DNA of 37,687 bases from Caldilineaceae bacterium bin5 (GCA_002238445.1 MPML01000046.1:1-37687), one strand, 5' to 3'. Positions 9,001 through 18,077 are shown, numbered from the stretch's first letter. Translations and numbers: made by a program. Notes: a model not told the origin generated them from the letters alone.

Positions 9001-10218
9001 CTATTGTCCGACTACCACCTGGCCCTCTTCCAGTCCCTCTTCAATCTCTATCCGATCAGGAGTCTGGATGCCCACTTTCACATCGACCCGCCGCTGGATA
9101 TCGCCGTCCTGAACGACGACAAACCGCCGGCCGTCAAAAACCCGGATCGCCTGTGGCGGCAACCAGAGGACAGAGTCCTTCTGTTCCAGCTGGACCCGCA
9201 CCTGGACCAGGTCGCCCAGCTCAAAGCCGACCTCTTCCGCATCCTGCTCGATCGTGATGCGGGTGGATTTGTCGGGGTCGATCACTTCGCCGCTGCCGCC
9301 GCTGCCGAACGGGTAGGGCAGGCGCCGCACGATTCCGGTCAGTATCTCACCGGGCCGGCCGACCAGAGAAACCTCTACCGGCATCTCTTCGGCCAACTCA
9401 TTCATCTGATCGCTGATCAGATCGGCCTTGACCTCCAGGTCATGAATATCAGCGATCGAGACAACCGAGTCAAAGGCGTTCACCGGACGGCCCGCCGTCA
9501 GCGAGACGGAGAGCAACTTGCCGTCAAAGGGGGCCGTAATCGTGGCGTCGGCAATTGCGCTCTGCAACTTCTCAACCTGAAGATGCGCCCTCGCGACGTC
9601 ATTCACCAGCAGCGGATCTACGCCTTCGCTTAGCTGCTCCAGCGCGATTTCGGCCAGTTCGACCTGCTTGCTCTGGATCGATATTGCGATATTATCATCC
9701 GGCTGTTCGGTTCGCAGATTCCTCAAATGCAGCATGGAAATGTCCAGGCTGATCTGCGCTCTGCGGATCTGAAACTCGAGGTTCCGCTCCGCCTGGTACA
9801 GCCGGGACTGGGCCCGCTCCAGAGTCAACTGGGTCGAGGTCAACTCCCGCTCCAGGTCGTCGATCTCCAGGTCGGCAATGATCTGGCCGGTCGTGACCAG
9901 GTCGTTGCGCTTGGCGTAGACGTTACGGATGCGGCCGCCTGAGCGGAAGAATAACGCCTCCTCCACCACCGGCGCCACCCGACCGCTGAAGGTCCGCTCG
10001 CGCATAATCTCGCCCACCTTTACCGAATATGTCGGCTTGACCGGCACCACCGAGGTCGGGATGGGAGTCGGCGTAGGTTCATTGGCTGAAATCTCGGCGC
10101 TGCGGCCCGCCGGCAAAAGGGCGCATCCCGTCAACACAAAACTGAGCGCAACTGGCAGGAACGCGCGTCCAAACAGCGGATTTGCCCGTTGTATGTGCGT
10201 CCGGCTCGCAGTGCCCAT
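9001..10218 (-). CDS. HlyD/RND-type efflux adaptor lipoprotein
   Basis: A periplasmic-adaptor-like (membrane fusion) protein of about 405 aa. From the chosen ATG there is a basic n-region, a hydrophobic stretch (FLPVALSFVLTGC) and a lipobox ending in Cys, so it is probably a membrane-anchored lipoprotein. A Pro/Thr linker (PTPTPIPTSVVPVKPT) leads to a biotinyl-lipoyl-like half (GRVAPVVEEALFFRSGGRI), a long helical hairpin (about 150 residues, ELTSTQLTLERAQSRL onward), the second lipoyl half (ITAPFDGKLLSV) and beta-barrel segments. The frame stays open to 10386, but the upstream part is Arg-rich and has no good ribosome site; the start is uncertain. It is the first gene of the four-gene exporter operon. 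No TolC-like gene is present, which suits a monoderm-like envelope. Confidence 0.88.
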   Translation of the reverse strand: MGTASRTHIQRANPLFGRAFLPVALSFVLTGCALLPAGRSAEISANEPTPTPIPTSVVPVKPTYSVKVGEIMRERTFSGRVAPVVEEALFFRSGGRIRNVYAKRNDLVTTGQIIADLEIDDLERELTSTQLTLERAQSRLYQAERNLEFQIRRAQISLDISMLHLRNLRTEQPDDNIAISIQSKQVELAEIALEQLSEGVDPLLVNDVARAHLQVEKLQSAIADATITAPFDGKLLSVSLTAGRPVNAFDSVVSIADIHDLEVKADLISDQMNELAEEMPVEVSLVGRPGEILTGIVRRLPYPFGSGGSGEVIDPDKSTRITIEQDAEEVGFELGDLVQVRVQLEQKDSVLWLPPQAIRVFDGRRFVVVQDGDIQRRVDVKVGIQTPDRIEIEEGLEEGQVVVGQ

Positions 10219-10857
10219 ACCTCCAATGCCCCTGCGTGGGGCCAGCGCCGTCCACATCCTGCGATTCAGACGCTTGGCATAAGGCAAACGGGCAGCGTAT
10301 TCGACTGCCCGCACGTACAAAAGCCGGAATTCCATTCGAAGGGAAGGCAGACAGTTCATAAGATCATTGTTTCTCTTCTGATACACTGAATATGTTCCAA
10401 TCGCAGAAATGGGGATATGGATGGCGCAGAGGGACTCATGTGCCTGGCAGCAGACATGCCCTCCCGTCCCACAACTGTTTCTGGAATGACGACGGCAGCG
10501 GGAACGAAAATCAGATCAATGTGCGATTTTATGATATATGACACAAATACGACAATTCCCCGAGAATTATAAACGTTGAACCCCAAACTACCAAACTAAG
10601 TACGTTGATGGGCGTAACACTTCCTCCCGGCAACCAGCGGCTATGCTGCCCGCTGGCCGCCGGCCCAACTACCCGAAACAACAACATTGAACGATAGCTT
10701 TCCCCGGTGTGATGGGTTAGAATTCCTATCCACACGGTGCCCGACCATGCAGCGCCCCAGCCAATTCAATCCACCCGCTGAACGACCTGATTTCCGTGCC
10801 CCCGCTTACAGGGGCATATCGAACACCGCCTTTGCCAGACTCCGGAGGAAGCAAACC
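10219..10857. other. Divergent intergenic region, adaptor/sulfatase
   Basis: This gap between two divergently transcribed genes should carry promoters for both. An AT-richer stretch at about 10515-10580 offers a loose minus-strand pair (TTGTCG with TAAAAT 18 bases downstream). No clear plus-strand sigma70 pair was found before the sulfatase gene. Nothing else was recognised. Confidence 0.35.
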
Positions 10858-12258
10858 ATGCCCCGCTCATCATCGCCCGCACATAACGAAGCGGCCGCGC
10901 AAGCAACATCCGAAAAACCCAATGTAATCGTCTTCTTCACCGACCAGCAGCGCTGGGACTCAACCGGCGTCCACGGCAACCCGCTCGATCTGACGCCCAA
11001 TTTCGACCGCATGGCCCGTCAGGGCACCCATCTGCACACCACCGTCACCTGCCAGCCCGTCTGCGGGCCGGCCCGCTCCTGTCTGCAGACCGGCATGTAC
11101 GCCACCTCCACCGGCTGCTTTCGCAACGCCATCCCCCTGCCGCAGGACGCGCGCACACTCGCCCATTTCTTCGGCGAAGCGGGCTACGATACCGGCTATA
11201 TCGGCAAGTGGCATCTGGCCGACAGAGGAGTCGCCGGACCTGTGCCGGAAGCGAGTCGGGGCGGCTACCAGAGCTGGCTGGCATCCAATGCGCTCGAGTT
11301 TACCTCGGACGCCTACGATACTGTCATGTATGACAACGACTGTGAGGCCGTCAGGCTGCCCGGCTACCGCGTCGACGCGCTGACCGACGCAGCCATCCGC
11401 TACATCGACGGCCACCAGCAGGATCCGTTCTTTCTCTTCCTTTCCTATATCGAGCCGCATCATCAGAACCATATTGACGACTATCCCCCGCCCGACGGCT
11501 ACCGCGAACGCTACGCCGGCCGCTGGACGCCGCCCGACCTGCTCGCCCTCGGCGGCTCCTCCCAGCAGCATCTGGGCGGCTATTGGGGCATGATCAAGAG
11601 GCTGGACGAGGCCTTGGGCCGCCTGTTCGACGCCCTCAAAAGCCTGGGGCTGGACGAGAACACAGTCGTCCTCTACACCACCGACCACGGCTGCCATTTC
11701 AAGACGCGCAACGACGAATACAAACGCTCCTGCCACGAAGCGTCGGTGCGACTGCCCACCGCAGTGACCGGCCCCGGCTTCTTCGGCGGCGGCGAAGTGC
11801 GCGAGATCGTCAGCCTGGTCGACCTGCCGCCAACACTGCTGGACGCAGCCGGCCTCGACGTGCCGGAGCAGATGCAGGGCCGTTCAGTGGTTCCGCTTGT
11901 CAGCCGCCAGTCGTCGGACTGGCCGCAGGATGCCTTGATTCAGATCAGCGAATCCCAGGTGGGGCGGGCCGTGCGCACACACCGCTGGAAATATTGCGTC
12001 ACCGCGCCTGACAAGGATGGTAGGCAGCATGCCAGCTCTGACCGCTACGTGGAGCAGTATCTGTACGACCTGCAAGCGGATCCATACGAACTGACCAATC
12101 TCATCGGCCTGGAGTCCCATCGTCAGACTGCCGACGTGATGCGTGATCGGCTGCTCCGCCTTATGGGCGAAGCGGGGGAAGCGCCGGCCGTAATCGAACC
12201 GGCCCAGCCCGTGCCAAGCAGGCAAAGGATCGTGACGGAAGAGGAGGCCTATTCCTAG
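10858..12258 (+). CDS. Sulfatase family hydrolase (Cys-type)
   Basis: A 466-aa type I sulfatase/alkaline-phosphatase-superfamily enzyme hydrolysing a sulfate ester. FFTDQQR places the first metal Asp at 29. CGPAR (69-73) is the CxPxR motif whose Cys69 must be converted to formylglycine, followed by the expected SCLQTGMY. GKWHL (116-120) is the second signature, and TTDHGCHF supplies the later Asp/His metal ligands and nearby Lys. The start at 10858 is supported by a strong GGAGGAA site; the longer open frame upstream lacks one. There is no signal peptide, so the enzyme should be cytosolic, acting on imported sulfated sugars or metabolites. No formylglycine-generating enzyme or sulfated-glycan cluster lies beside it. 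Confidence 0.92.
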   Translation: MPRSSSPAHNEAAAQATSEKPNVIVFFTDQQRWDSTGVHGNPLDLTPNFDRMARQGTHLHTTVTCQPVCGPARSCLQTGMYATSTGCFRNAIPLPQDARTLAHFFGEAGYDTGYIGKWHLADRGVAGPVPEASRGGYQSWLASNALEFTSDAYDTVMYDNDCEAVRLPGYRVDALTDAAIRYIDGHQQDPFFLFLSYIEPHHQNHIDDYPPPDGYRERYAGRWTPPDLLALGGSSQQHLGGYWGMIKRLDEALGRLFDALKSLGLDENTVVLYTTDHGCHFKTRNDEYKRSCHEASVRLPTAVTGPGFFGGGEVREIVSLVDLPPTLLDAAGLDVPEQMQGRSVVPLVSRQSSDWPQDALIQISESQVGRAVRTHRWKYCVTAPDKDGRQHASSDRYVEQYLYDLQADPYELTNLIGLESHRQTADVMRDRLLRLMGEAGEAPAVIEPAQPVPSRQRIVTEEEAYS

Positions 12259-12296
12259 AGGGAGTCAGCAGCCGCGAGCCGCTGACCGGTGAGGTG

Positions 12297-12650
12297 TCAA
12301 TCGATATCAACCCGGCCGCGCTGGCTGCCCGGTTCTTCTTTCTGCCGCGCCGCATCCGCCTCGCAGCGCGCCAGCGCGGCGTCGACCAGCGCCCGGCAAG
12401 CCAGCAGACCCTCCCGCCGCGCCGCGTAGGCGTGCGTCCAGAAGTCCGGCGGCAGACCGAGATCGCTGTGCCGTAACTCTTCGCATAGGCCAACCATCCC
12501 TTCCAGCAGCCACGAGGAAAAGGCAAAAGCGTCCGCGCGCTCCGCACGCGGCTGGCGGGGCGGCGGCCCCGTTTGCGGATCGGCCGCCTCGGAATCCGCC
12601 CCGTTCTGGTCACTGCCGTCGCTGACTGGAATCGATCCGTTTTCGGCCAT
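12297..12650 (-). CDS. Small hypothetical protein
   Basis: A 117-aa protein with a disordered, acidic/Pro-rich first third and a helical second part (DAFAFSSWLLEGMVGLCEELRHSDLGLPPDFW, then a long Ala/Arg/Glu helix). AGGA lies seven bases before the ATG. It follows the acetyltransferase gene by 82 bases on the same strand, so the two are probably cotranscribed. No family is recognised. The skewed composition and good ribosome site favour a real gene, but no function can be proposed. Confidence 0.6.
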   Translation of the reverse strand: MAENGSIPVSDGSDQNGADSEAADPQTGPPPRQPRAERADAFAFSSWLLEGMVGLCEELRHSDLGLPPDFWTHAYAARREGLLACRALVDAALARCEADAARQKEEPGSQRGRVDID

Positions 12651-12732
12651 GGTTGCATCCTTGCCTCAGCGCGCCCCGTCGAACCGAAGCCGCCGCACAG
12701 ACCTTCTTCGCCGCCGGCGCTGGTACGGCTTG

Positions 12733-13980
12733 TTACGCCGGCTCATTCATGATCAGCGTGCGCATGACCTTGTAGTCATGGCCGCCGAAGCGGTACTTGT
12801 ACTCCTCATCGCCCTGCAGGAAGTCGAATACCTCGATGCCGCGCGCGATCGCATGTTGGATGACATAGCCCAGCAGCACCCAGCCGGGGCTGTACCCGGC
12901 CCATTTCTCGGTATCATAGCCGGAATTGTAGAGCAACAACTCCTTCTTGTATTCAAACGCCAGCAGCGCGGCCGCCTTTTCACCGTTCAGGGTGAGAAAA
13001 CTGAGATGAAGATAACCGGCTTCGAGCATGCGGCCGGCCATAACGCGGAAAAACCGTTCCATGTGCGGCGTCATGAACGTCTCTTTGTCCGGGCGGCTCA
13101 TGCGCTGTAAGCGCAGGAACTCATCCATCGACTCCTGCAACTCGTCCATCGACTGGATTAACGTAAAGTCGACATCCAGCTCCCGTTCCACCCGGCGCTG
13201 TTTGCGGCGAATCTCGTGGCGCTGCTTCTTGTCGATCTGCATGAGGTAGTTCTCATAGCGGGCCGGGAGATGCACATGCGGCGCAACATCCTCCTGGTCG
13301 ACCTCCACCCGCAAACCCGCGTTCCGGAAAATCGAAGGCAGCACCTTGTAACTCAGACTGTCCTCCGGCAAATTGCACAGGTCCAGAAAGTCCCATGCCG
13401 GCGCATCCTCCCCCTGCAGCCAGTCCAGCAGACAGTAATAGACCTGCTCCTCCCAGCCTGCCGCAATCACTACGTCCAGAAAGTCGCTCACCTCCACACA
13501 GCCGACCAGCTTCAGGCTGCGCTTCCCAGCCCATGAGCCCCGTTCATGTTCACTCAAATAGAACGGCGCAATTCCCACCAACTCGGAAGACCCTGGCGTG
13601 GCGCTTGGAGGGCCAGCCTGTTCTCCTCCTTCTTCTCCCTGCTCTTCGCATTCTCCTCGGTAAAAGGCCAGGATCCACAGCTCGCCTGCCCCCAGCTGCT
13701 GCCACCAGACCGACTGCCATTCATGCGTCAGGAAAAAGGTATCATAGCGGCTGCGGGCCAGCAGATCGTTCCACTCCGACGCCAGCGCGCTGAAGCCATT
13801 GGGATAAGCGGTTGGACCATATATGGTGACGTCAAGTGTACAGGGAGGGACTGCATCTCGGACCGCTTCCTGCGCAGACGCCTCGCCCCCCGGGGCAACG
13901 CCGACTGTGTGGTGGCCTTCGCGCCGCAACCGGCGCGCTATTGCAGGCCCGTCGGGCGCCGGGGAAATAGTGGTAAGCAT
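12733..13980 (-). CDS. CelD/BcsL-type GNAT acetyltransferase
   Basis: A 415-aa protein of the FemAB-like/CelD (BcsL) double-GNAT group, typically acting on polysaccharide or envelope precursors. The N-terminal half contains WNDLLARSRYDTFFLTHEWQSVWW, the usual opening of the fold. The C-terminal GNAT half has QRHEIRRKQRRVERE followed by the core LSFLTLNGEKAAALLAFEYKKELLLYNSGYD and the end FDFLQGDEEYKYRFG, all characteristic. An acidic Glu/Gly-rich insertion (about 107-130) interrupts the first domain. AGGAG lies very close to the ATG at 13980. A minus-strand promoter-like pair with a palindrome lies upstream at 14049-14106. The substrate is unknown. Confidence 0.85.
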   Translation of the reverse strand: MLTTISPAPDGPAIARRLRREGHHTVGVAPGGEASAQEAVRDAVPPCTLDVTIYGPTAYPNGFSALASEWNDLLARSRYDTFFLTHEWQSVWWQQLGAGELWILAFYRGECEEQGEEGGEQAGPPSATPGSSELVGIAPFYLSEHERGSWAGKRSLKLVGCVEVSDFLDVVIAAGWEEQVYYCLLDWLQGEDAPAWDFLDLCNLPEDSLSYKVLPSIFRNAGLRVEVDQEDVAPHVHLPARYENYLMQIDKKQRHEIRRKQRRVERELDVDFTLIQSMDELQESMDEFLRLQRMSRPDKETFMTPHMERFFRVMAGRMLEAGYLHLSFLTLNGEKAAALLAFEYKKELLLYNSGYDTEKWAGYSPGWVLLGYVIQHAIARGIEVFDFLQGDEEYKYRFGGHDYKVMRTLIMNEPA

Positions 13981-14048
13981 AAGCTCCTCTATCAGCTTGT
14001 CTGAACCTTGATTTCTAGCATTTAGGCACTGCTATTACGCGTGCATTC

Positions 14049-14106
14049 CACTACAAATAACGTAGTGAACACAGCTATTCTAGTCCAATTGGCAGGGATT
14101 CGACAA
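14049..14106 (-). promoter_or_regulatory. Promoter with operator-like palindrome
   Basis: On the minus strand TTGTCG (14101-14106) is followed after 18 bases by TAGAAT (14077-14082), a reasonable sigma70-type pair reading toward the acetyltransferase gene. A CACTAC/GTAGTG inverted repeat with a 7-base spacer (14049-14067) lies just past the expected start of transcription, where a repressor could act. Sequence-only inference. Confidence 0.4.
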
Positions 14107-14149
14107 ACCTCAGTGACCGGCGAAGTGACCGGAAACGGACCGCCAGCCT

Positions 14150-15793
14150 TTACGGCGGCGTGCGTACGTTCCCGCGAAAACGCAGATAACCGACCGCGAC
14201 GAGGACAATCAGGAGAAGGAAGAGAAAGGTCTGCCCCTGGGCGGTTTGGGAGATGCGGATGAAGCGCTGCCACACAGTCACGTCCGCGACCTGTGATGGA
14301 GCGGCCGATGGGCTGGACTTCTTGATGATGGATGAAGGTGTCGACACGCCGACAGCGATCATCGTGCCGCGCGCAGCCGGCGTTGACGGCGCGTCTGCAA
14401 CCGCGGTGCCGTCTGCCGCTGGCGTCTGTGCACCGGTGTCAGGCTGCGCAACCGCGCTCTCGTCATGCGGCGAAGACGTTGCCGCAGGCAGCGGGGTGGC
14501 TGGCTGTTGAGCATTGGCCGCGCCCCCGCCCGCGTTCGGCGCAGCCGTATTCCCGGAGCACACGTGCACCTGCACGTCGTCCAGCGACATCCACGTGCGT
14601 TGGCCGTTGCCGTCGTTGTAAACATTGAAGTAGAGATAGTACGACCCGCCCAGGTAAGGAGTAAGATCGACCGTCTCCGTCGCCCAGGTCGCGCTTTCCG
14701 CACGGTTGCGATAGAGAATCGCCTCGGTCGCCAGAGACGATGTCAACAGAATCAGCTCCTGCCGGTCCGACGCCAACGACGGGCTGGTCGTCGCCGCTTC
14801 CTGACTGCGCGAGAGATGGCTCCAACGCAACGACGCGCTCCCCGCGCCGGCCGGCAACTGGATCAACTGGCGCACCGAGGAATAGGAGAGGATATTCTGC
14901 GTCCCGCTTCCCGGCGGGTTGCCCAGTCGTAGTGACCACGAGCCCCCCGACGATTGGTTGGAAAGCACCGGTGGGACCGCCGATTCGCCTGTCGACCAGT
15001 TCAGCTGGCCGTCCAGCGCGTATTCAAAGCCGCCGTTACTCAGCGTATCGCTCACCACACAGCCGTCCGGCGCAGGCGTCGCCACAGGTTGCGGCGTTGC
15101 ACTGGGCGCCGCCGCAGTCGCCGACGGCGTCACAAACGGCGTCGCGTCCGGTTCACATGCCAGCAAACTGACATCGTCCAGATAGAGTGCGGTACGGCCG
15201 CCGCTGCCATCGTTCTGCACGCCGAACTCGATGCGCAGCGTACGCCCCCGAAAGTGGGTCAAATCGATCTGCGCGAACTGCCACGACTGCTCGTTGGAGA
15301 GCCGCGACCAGGGCTGCGCCAGGCGTACCCCGGTTGTGGCTTCGTAAATGTTCAGGATCTGCATGTCGCTGCCGGGCGCAGCCTCGTGGCTGGCCCAGTA
15401 GTGGAAGCTGAGCGTGAAATGCTGGGCCGAGTCAGGCAGTGCAATGTCCTGGTAAAGGTTGTCGCTGGCGTTGAGATTGGCGCTGTCCACGATCCCCAGC
15501 CGCAAGGAGCGCTCACCCGCATACGCCCTCGCCGTCGAATAGCTCGGCGGCACCGTCGTGCCCGCCAGACCCCAATGCAGGTCGGTCACCTCGAAACCGC
15601 CGTTAATGACCAGTTCGCTGCAGCCGTCGGGAGAGAGATGGGCCGCGCTCGCTTCATCATCACCGGGAGCGGGGGGCGGCCCCTGCGCCCTCGTCGTCCC
15701 CGTTCCCTGCCACAGCAGCAGCGCAACCGCCAGCAGCACGCAGAGAGAGAGAATCATCTTTGTTCCCCGCTCTATGTTCAATACGCCTCGCAT
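14150..15793 (-). CDS. Secreted membrane-anchored protein, two CBM-like modules
   Basis: About 547 aa. An N-terminal hydrophobic signal (ILSLCVLLAVALLLWQ) is followed by two beta-sandwich modules that each begin with NGGFE and end with a YLDDVSLLAC or SLDDVQVHVC strand. This is the layout of CenC-like/galactose-binding carbohydrate-binding domains. Pro/Thr/Ala linkers separate them, and a C-terminal segment (TFLFLLLIVLVAVGYLRF) anchors the protein, with a short Arg-containing inner tail. The ATG at 15793 was chosen because GGTGG precedes it and because the broken paralogue at 19521-20175 conserves this start and its surroundings but not the later Met. Probably a surface glycan-binding or adhesion protein; ligand unknown. 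Confidence 0.82.
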   Translation of the reverse strand: MRGVLNIERGTKMILSLCVLLAVALLLWQGTGTTRAQGPPPAPGDDEASAAHLSPDGCSELVINGGFEVTDLHWGLAGTTVPPSYSTARAYAGERSLRLGIVDSANLNASDNLYQDIALPDSAQHFTLSFHYWASHEAAPGSDMQILNIYEATTGVRLAQPWSRLSNEQSWQFAQIDLTHFRGRTLRIEFGVQNDGSGGRTALYLDDVSLLACEPDATPFVTPSATAAAPSATPQPVATPAPDGCVVSDTLSNGGFEYALDGQLNWSTGESAVPPVLSNQSSGGSWSLRLGNPPGSGTQNILSYSSVRQLIQLPAGAGSASLRWSHLSRSQEAATTSPSLASDRQELILLTSSLATEAILYRNRAESATWATETVDLTPYLGGSYYLYFNVYNDGNGQRTWMSLDDVQVHVCSGNTAAPNAGGGAANAQQPATPLPAATSSPHDESAVAQPDTGAQTPAADGTAVADAPSTPAARGTMIAVGVSTPSSIIKKSSPSAAPSQVADVTVWQRFIRISQTAQGQTFLFLLLIVLVAVGYLRFRGNVRTPP

Positions 15794-15831
15794 TCTGTCC
15801 ACCTGGAAACCGTCCTGCCGCGGCACGTAGG

Positions 15832-15887
15832 CCTTTCCTGTTGCCGAAAGGATCCCAATTGTAGCATGTGCCGCAGATCATGGACAA
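15832..15887 (-). promoter_or_regulatory. Promoter and leader hairpin of CBM-like gene
   Basis: Minus strand: TTGTCC (15882-15887), 18-base spacer, TACAAT (15858-15863), then a hairpin CCTTTC/GAAAGG (15832-15851) at the predicted 5' end of the transcript. The paralogous locus at 20219-20269 keeps the same spacing and a hairpin in the same place, which supports function. Confidence 0.55.
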
Positions 15888-15956
15888 CGGCAGCGCGGCG
15901 GCGGGTGCATCCCAAATTATCGTGTGGTTCTGTTGCGCCCTTTCAGCCACCCATAC

Positions 15957-16255
15957 GTACCCCCAGCCTCTCACCCACAGGTAATTCGCGACCCTGCCTC
16001 AGACGAGCGACTTGGTCTCTCAATCCTTCCCTTAGTATATGGGCGGTCGGGCGCAAGCGCCCTCCCTTGTGCAGGGGCTGCGCCCCCGCAACGCCCCCCT
16101 ACAAAAACATGCCTCACCGACCTTGTGTCCTCATTCCAGCCGTGCGGCTCCAGCAACCTGGCTGCCGCCAACCGAATACGCAATCAGATAGCCTGAATGG
16201 CGGCAGGGATAAAGGGCTGGTCAAGACAGGCACTGCATATGGCTGAGTAGTTCAC
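15957..16255 (+). mobile_element. Miniature IS66-like element, eroded copy
   Basis: About 299 bases homologous along most of its length to the complete element at 18078-18362. The right end GGCTGAGTAGTT(C)AC matches the terminal repeat, while the left end is degraded (GTACCCCCAGCC). The core at 16041-16100 carries a GGGCGC-AA-GCGCCC hairpin and a GGGG...CCCC hairpin. No target duplication is visible. It encodes nothing and separates the CBM-like gene from the IS3 remnant. Confidence 0.55.
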
Positions 16256-16290
16256 TAAGAACTAAAAACTGACTACTAAAAACTGCAGTT
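16254..16290 (+). repeat. Heptanucleotide repeat block
   Basis: Five perfect 7-base registers (ACTAAGA, ACTAAAA, ACTGACT, ACTAAAA, ACTGCAG) followed by TT, starting at the very end of the miniature element. Same family as the blocks at 5995, 35990 and 37564. Confidence 0.65.
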
Positions 16291-16334
16291 CCGCGCCCAG
16301 CGCCCACCCCCGCCTTCCCCCTCACCGCTCCTGT

Positions 16335-16412
16335 AGGGGCAGGCCTTGTGCCTGCCCTGTGCCCCCCCAATCAACGGACCCCCCAGCAGAAGCCAGGCCT
16401 TGTGCCTGCCCT
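16335..16412 (+). repeat. Two GGCAGGC-CTTGT-GCCTGCC hairpin units
   Basis: Two copies of a palindromic unit built on CAGGC, loop CTTGT, GCCTG (16335-16358 and about 16392-16412). The first has an 8-bp stem, the second 5 bp. The rest of 16291-16551 shows no gene, and these units are the only structure seen there. Confidence 0.45.
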
Positions 16413-16551
16413 ACGTCTCTCCAAGTCCTGTCGACAATTCCAGCCAACGCCAGCATGTTCCCCCGCCAGACTGTTCCCACTCCAAAATAGGGGATGCCCC
16501 CAACCTGACGACCCAAATGCAATACAGGACTTGCTTGAAGTCCGGTAATTA

Positions 16552-16704
16552 AGTGACCGGCACCCAAAAACCGGTCCAGGTAATATGTCAGTATGGGGCC
16601 GTGGAAACGAGGAAGGATGGCCAAGAGGAGACATACGCCGGAGCAGGTGATCAACAAGCGCAGAGAGGCTGAGGTAGCGATAGCCGAGGGCAGCACAACT
16701 CCCT
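16552..16704 (+). pseudogene. IS3-family transposase OrfA remnant
   Basis: From the ATG at 16617 the reading MAKRRHTPEQVINK and REAEVAIAEGSTTP matches the conserved N-terminus of IS3-family OrfA helix-turn-helix proteins. Homology stops after about 29 codons, and OrfB is absent. Upstream bases from 16552 (TGACCGGCACCC...GGTCCA) may be the left end of the insertion sequence. This is a dead 5' fragment, showing past IS activity next to the metallochaperone gene. Confidence 0.65.
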
Positions 16705-16853
16705 GCTGCCGGCCGCCGGCGCCTGAGGCCCTCTTGCCTGCCGACCCTGTCCCCGTGCTTGTCGGAACGCACATAACGGGTGGTACAAGCATCAGGGGCA
16801 GGTCAGTTTTCGAACCATGTTCCTTATGTCGCTGTCTTTTTCCCCTGTGCGGC

Positions 16854-18038
16854 TTACTGGCGTCTGCGCGTCCATTCCGTTCTGGCGGTCTTCTGCCTCA
16901 CGGCAGCGGGGAGGGTATCCTCGACGATACAGGCTTCCAACTGTGTGCGGATCGCCTCACCATCCAGCCCACCATGCGAGGCGATCATCACAATCTGCGT
17001 GCGGGGCGGCGCATCGCCCCATGCATCGGCCAGCGTCAGGCTGGCGCGTTTGCCCACCATTTGCAGAATCATCCTGTTGTCCGGCATATCATGGAGCTGA
17101 ATCACACCTTTAGCGCGGTAGACGGTTTTGGGCAGTTCCTCGAACATCCCGCGTAGTGCTTTCAGCGACAGCGGTTTATCCGTCGTCCAACTCCAGGTGC
17201 TGAATACCAGCGTATGGTCGGTATGTTCATGGAGGTGATTTTCGGCCTCATCGTGGTCATGGTGATGCCCGTCATCATGATCGTGATCGTGTTCCTCATC
17301 CACGCCATGCACATGCACATCGCGCTCGGCCCGCCCATGCAGGCGTTCCGGTGCATACGTGCCCACACCCAGCACCAGTTCCAGCGGCACCTGTCCGTAA
17401 GTCGCTTCCAGAATGCGCGCTGCCGGCACAGTGCGCCGAATCAGATCGGTCTTGATGTCCACTACGTTGAGAAACACCTTTCTCATCTTCATTCTCGGCA
17501 CAACGCGTCGCATCAGGTCGGTTTTGATGTCTTCCAGTTCCTCTCCCGTGACCAGATCGACTTTGTTCAGTACCACGATGTCCGCGACCGCGATCTGATC
17601 CAGCGCCAGCTCCAGGTTTTCTTCGTCCAGTGTCAGGATATGATCGGCATCCACGACGACCAGAATGCTGTCGAGCTGCACCAACGGTTTGATTTCAGGC
17701 ACCAGGAAGGCATTGGCGACAGCGATAGGATCGGAAACACCGCTGGTCTCGATGATGACGTATTCCGGGGGTTCCTCCCGCCGCAGCAGTTTAAGGGTTT
17801 CCTTCAGCAAGTCGCCGCGAATCGTGCAGCAAATGCAGCCGTTCGACAGATTGACCGTGTCGCCTTCGACACCCGCGACCAACTGGGCGTCAATGTTAAT
17901 CGCGCCAAAGTCGTTCACCAGCACCCCGATCCTCAGACCGTGATCGCCGTGCAGGATGTGGTTAAGCAGGGTGGTTTTGCCTGCGCCGAGAAAGCCGCTG
18001 AGAACAGTTACTGGCACCGGGAAATGATGGTTCTCCAT
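16854..18038 (-). CDS. COG0523/CobW-family GTPase, metallochaperone-like
   Basis: A 394-aa G3E GTPase of the CobW/ZNG1 type, which delivers or allocates metal (often zinc). Walker A is GFLGAGKT (15-22), the metal-binding CxCC is CICC (68-71), and the NKxD specificity motif is NKVD (158-161). ETSGVSDPI marks the switch region. A His/Asp-rich metal-binding loop (about 242-275, including DHDHDDGHHHDHDE) precedes the C-terminal CobW domain (LVFSTWSW onward). Unusually, residues 170-181 (DIKTDLMRRVVP) are repeated at 194-205 (DIKTDLIRRTVP), an apparent 24-codon tandem duplication. AAGGA lies nine bases before the ATG. A miniature element is inserted 40 bases upstream, so the native promoter may be displaced. 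No Zur box was recognised. Confidence 0.92.
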   Translation of the reverse strand: MENHHFPVPVTVLSGFLGAGKTTLLNHILHGDHGLRIGVLVNDFGAINIDAQLVAGVEGDTVNLSNGCICCTIRGDLLKETLKLLRREEPPEYVIIETSGVSDPIAVANAFLVPEIKPLVQLDSILVVVDADHILTLDEENLELALDQIAVADIVVLNKVDLVTGEELEDIKTDLMRRVVPRMKMRKVFLNVVDIKTDLIRRTVPAARILEATYGQVPLELVLGVGTYAPERLHGRAERDVHVHGVDEEHDHDHDDGHHHDHDEAENHLHEHTDHTLVFSTWSWTTDKPLSLKALRGMFEELPKTVYRAKGVIQLHDMPDNRMILQMVGKRASLTLADAWGDAPPRTQIVMIASHGGLDGEAIRTQLEACIVEDTLPAAVRQKTARTEWTRRRQ

Positions 18039-18077
18039 AGCAGGAGTTCCTTCTTAATCGTGATCTATATCGTAATC

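Noticed and set aside
10858..12258. Sulfatase as a secreted enzyme
   Set aside because: The N-terminus from the supported start is hydrophilic with no signal peptide; the upstream extension is also not signal-like.
14954..16246. Plus-strand open frame (430 codons)
   Set aside because: Opposes the CBM-like gene and runs on through its promoter and the miniature element; no protein features.
16322..16792. Minus-strand 156-codon frame over the hairpin repeats
   Set aside because: Encoded by palindromic repeats and IS relic; the translation repeats AQGLxxAGG from the hairpin units, so it is not a gene.
18039..18077. Zur box before the COG0523 gene
   Set aside because: No palindromic Zur-like site was found in the 39 bases before the miniature element; zinc regulation cannot be claimed.
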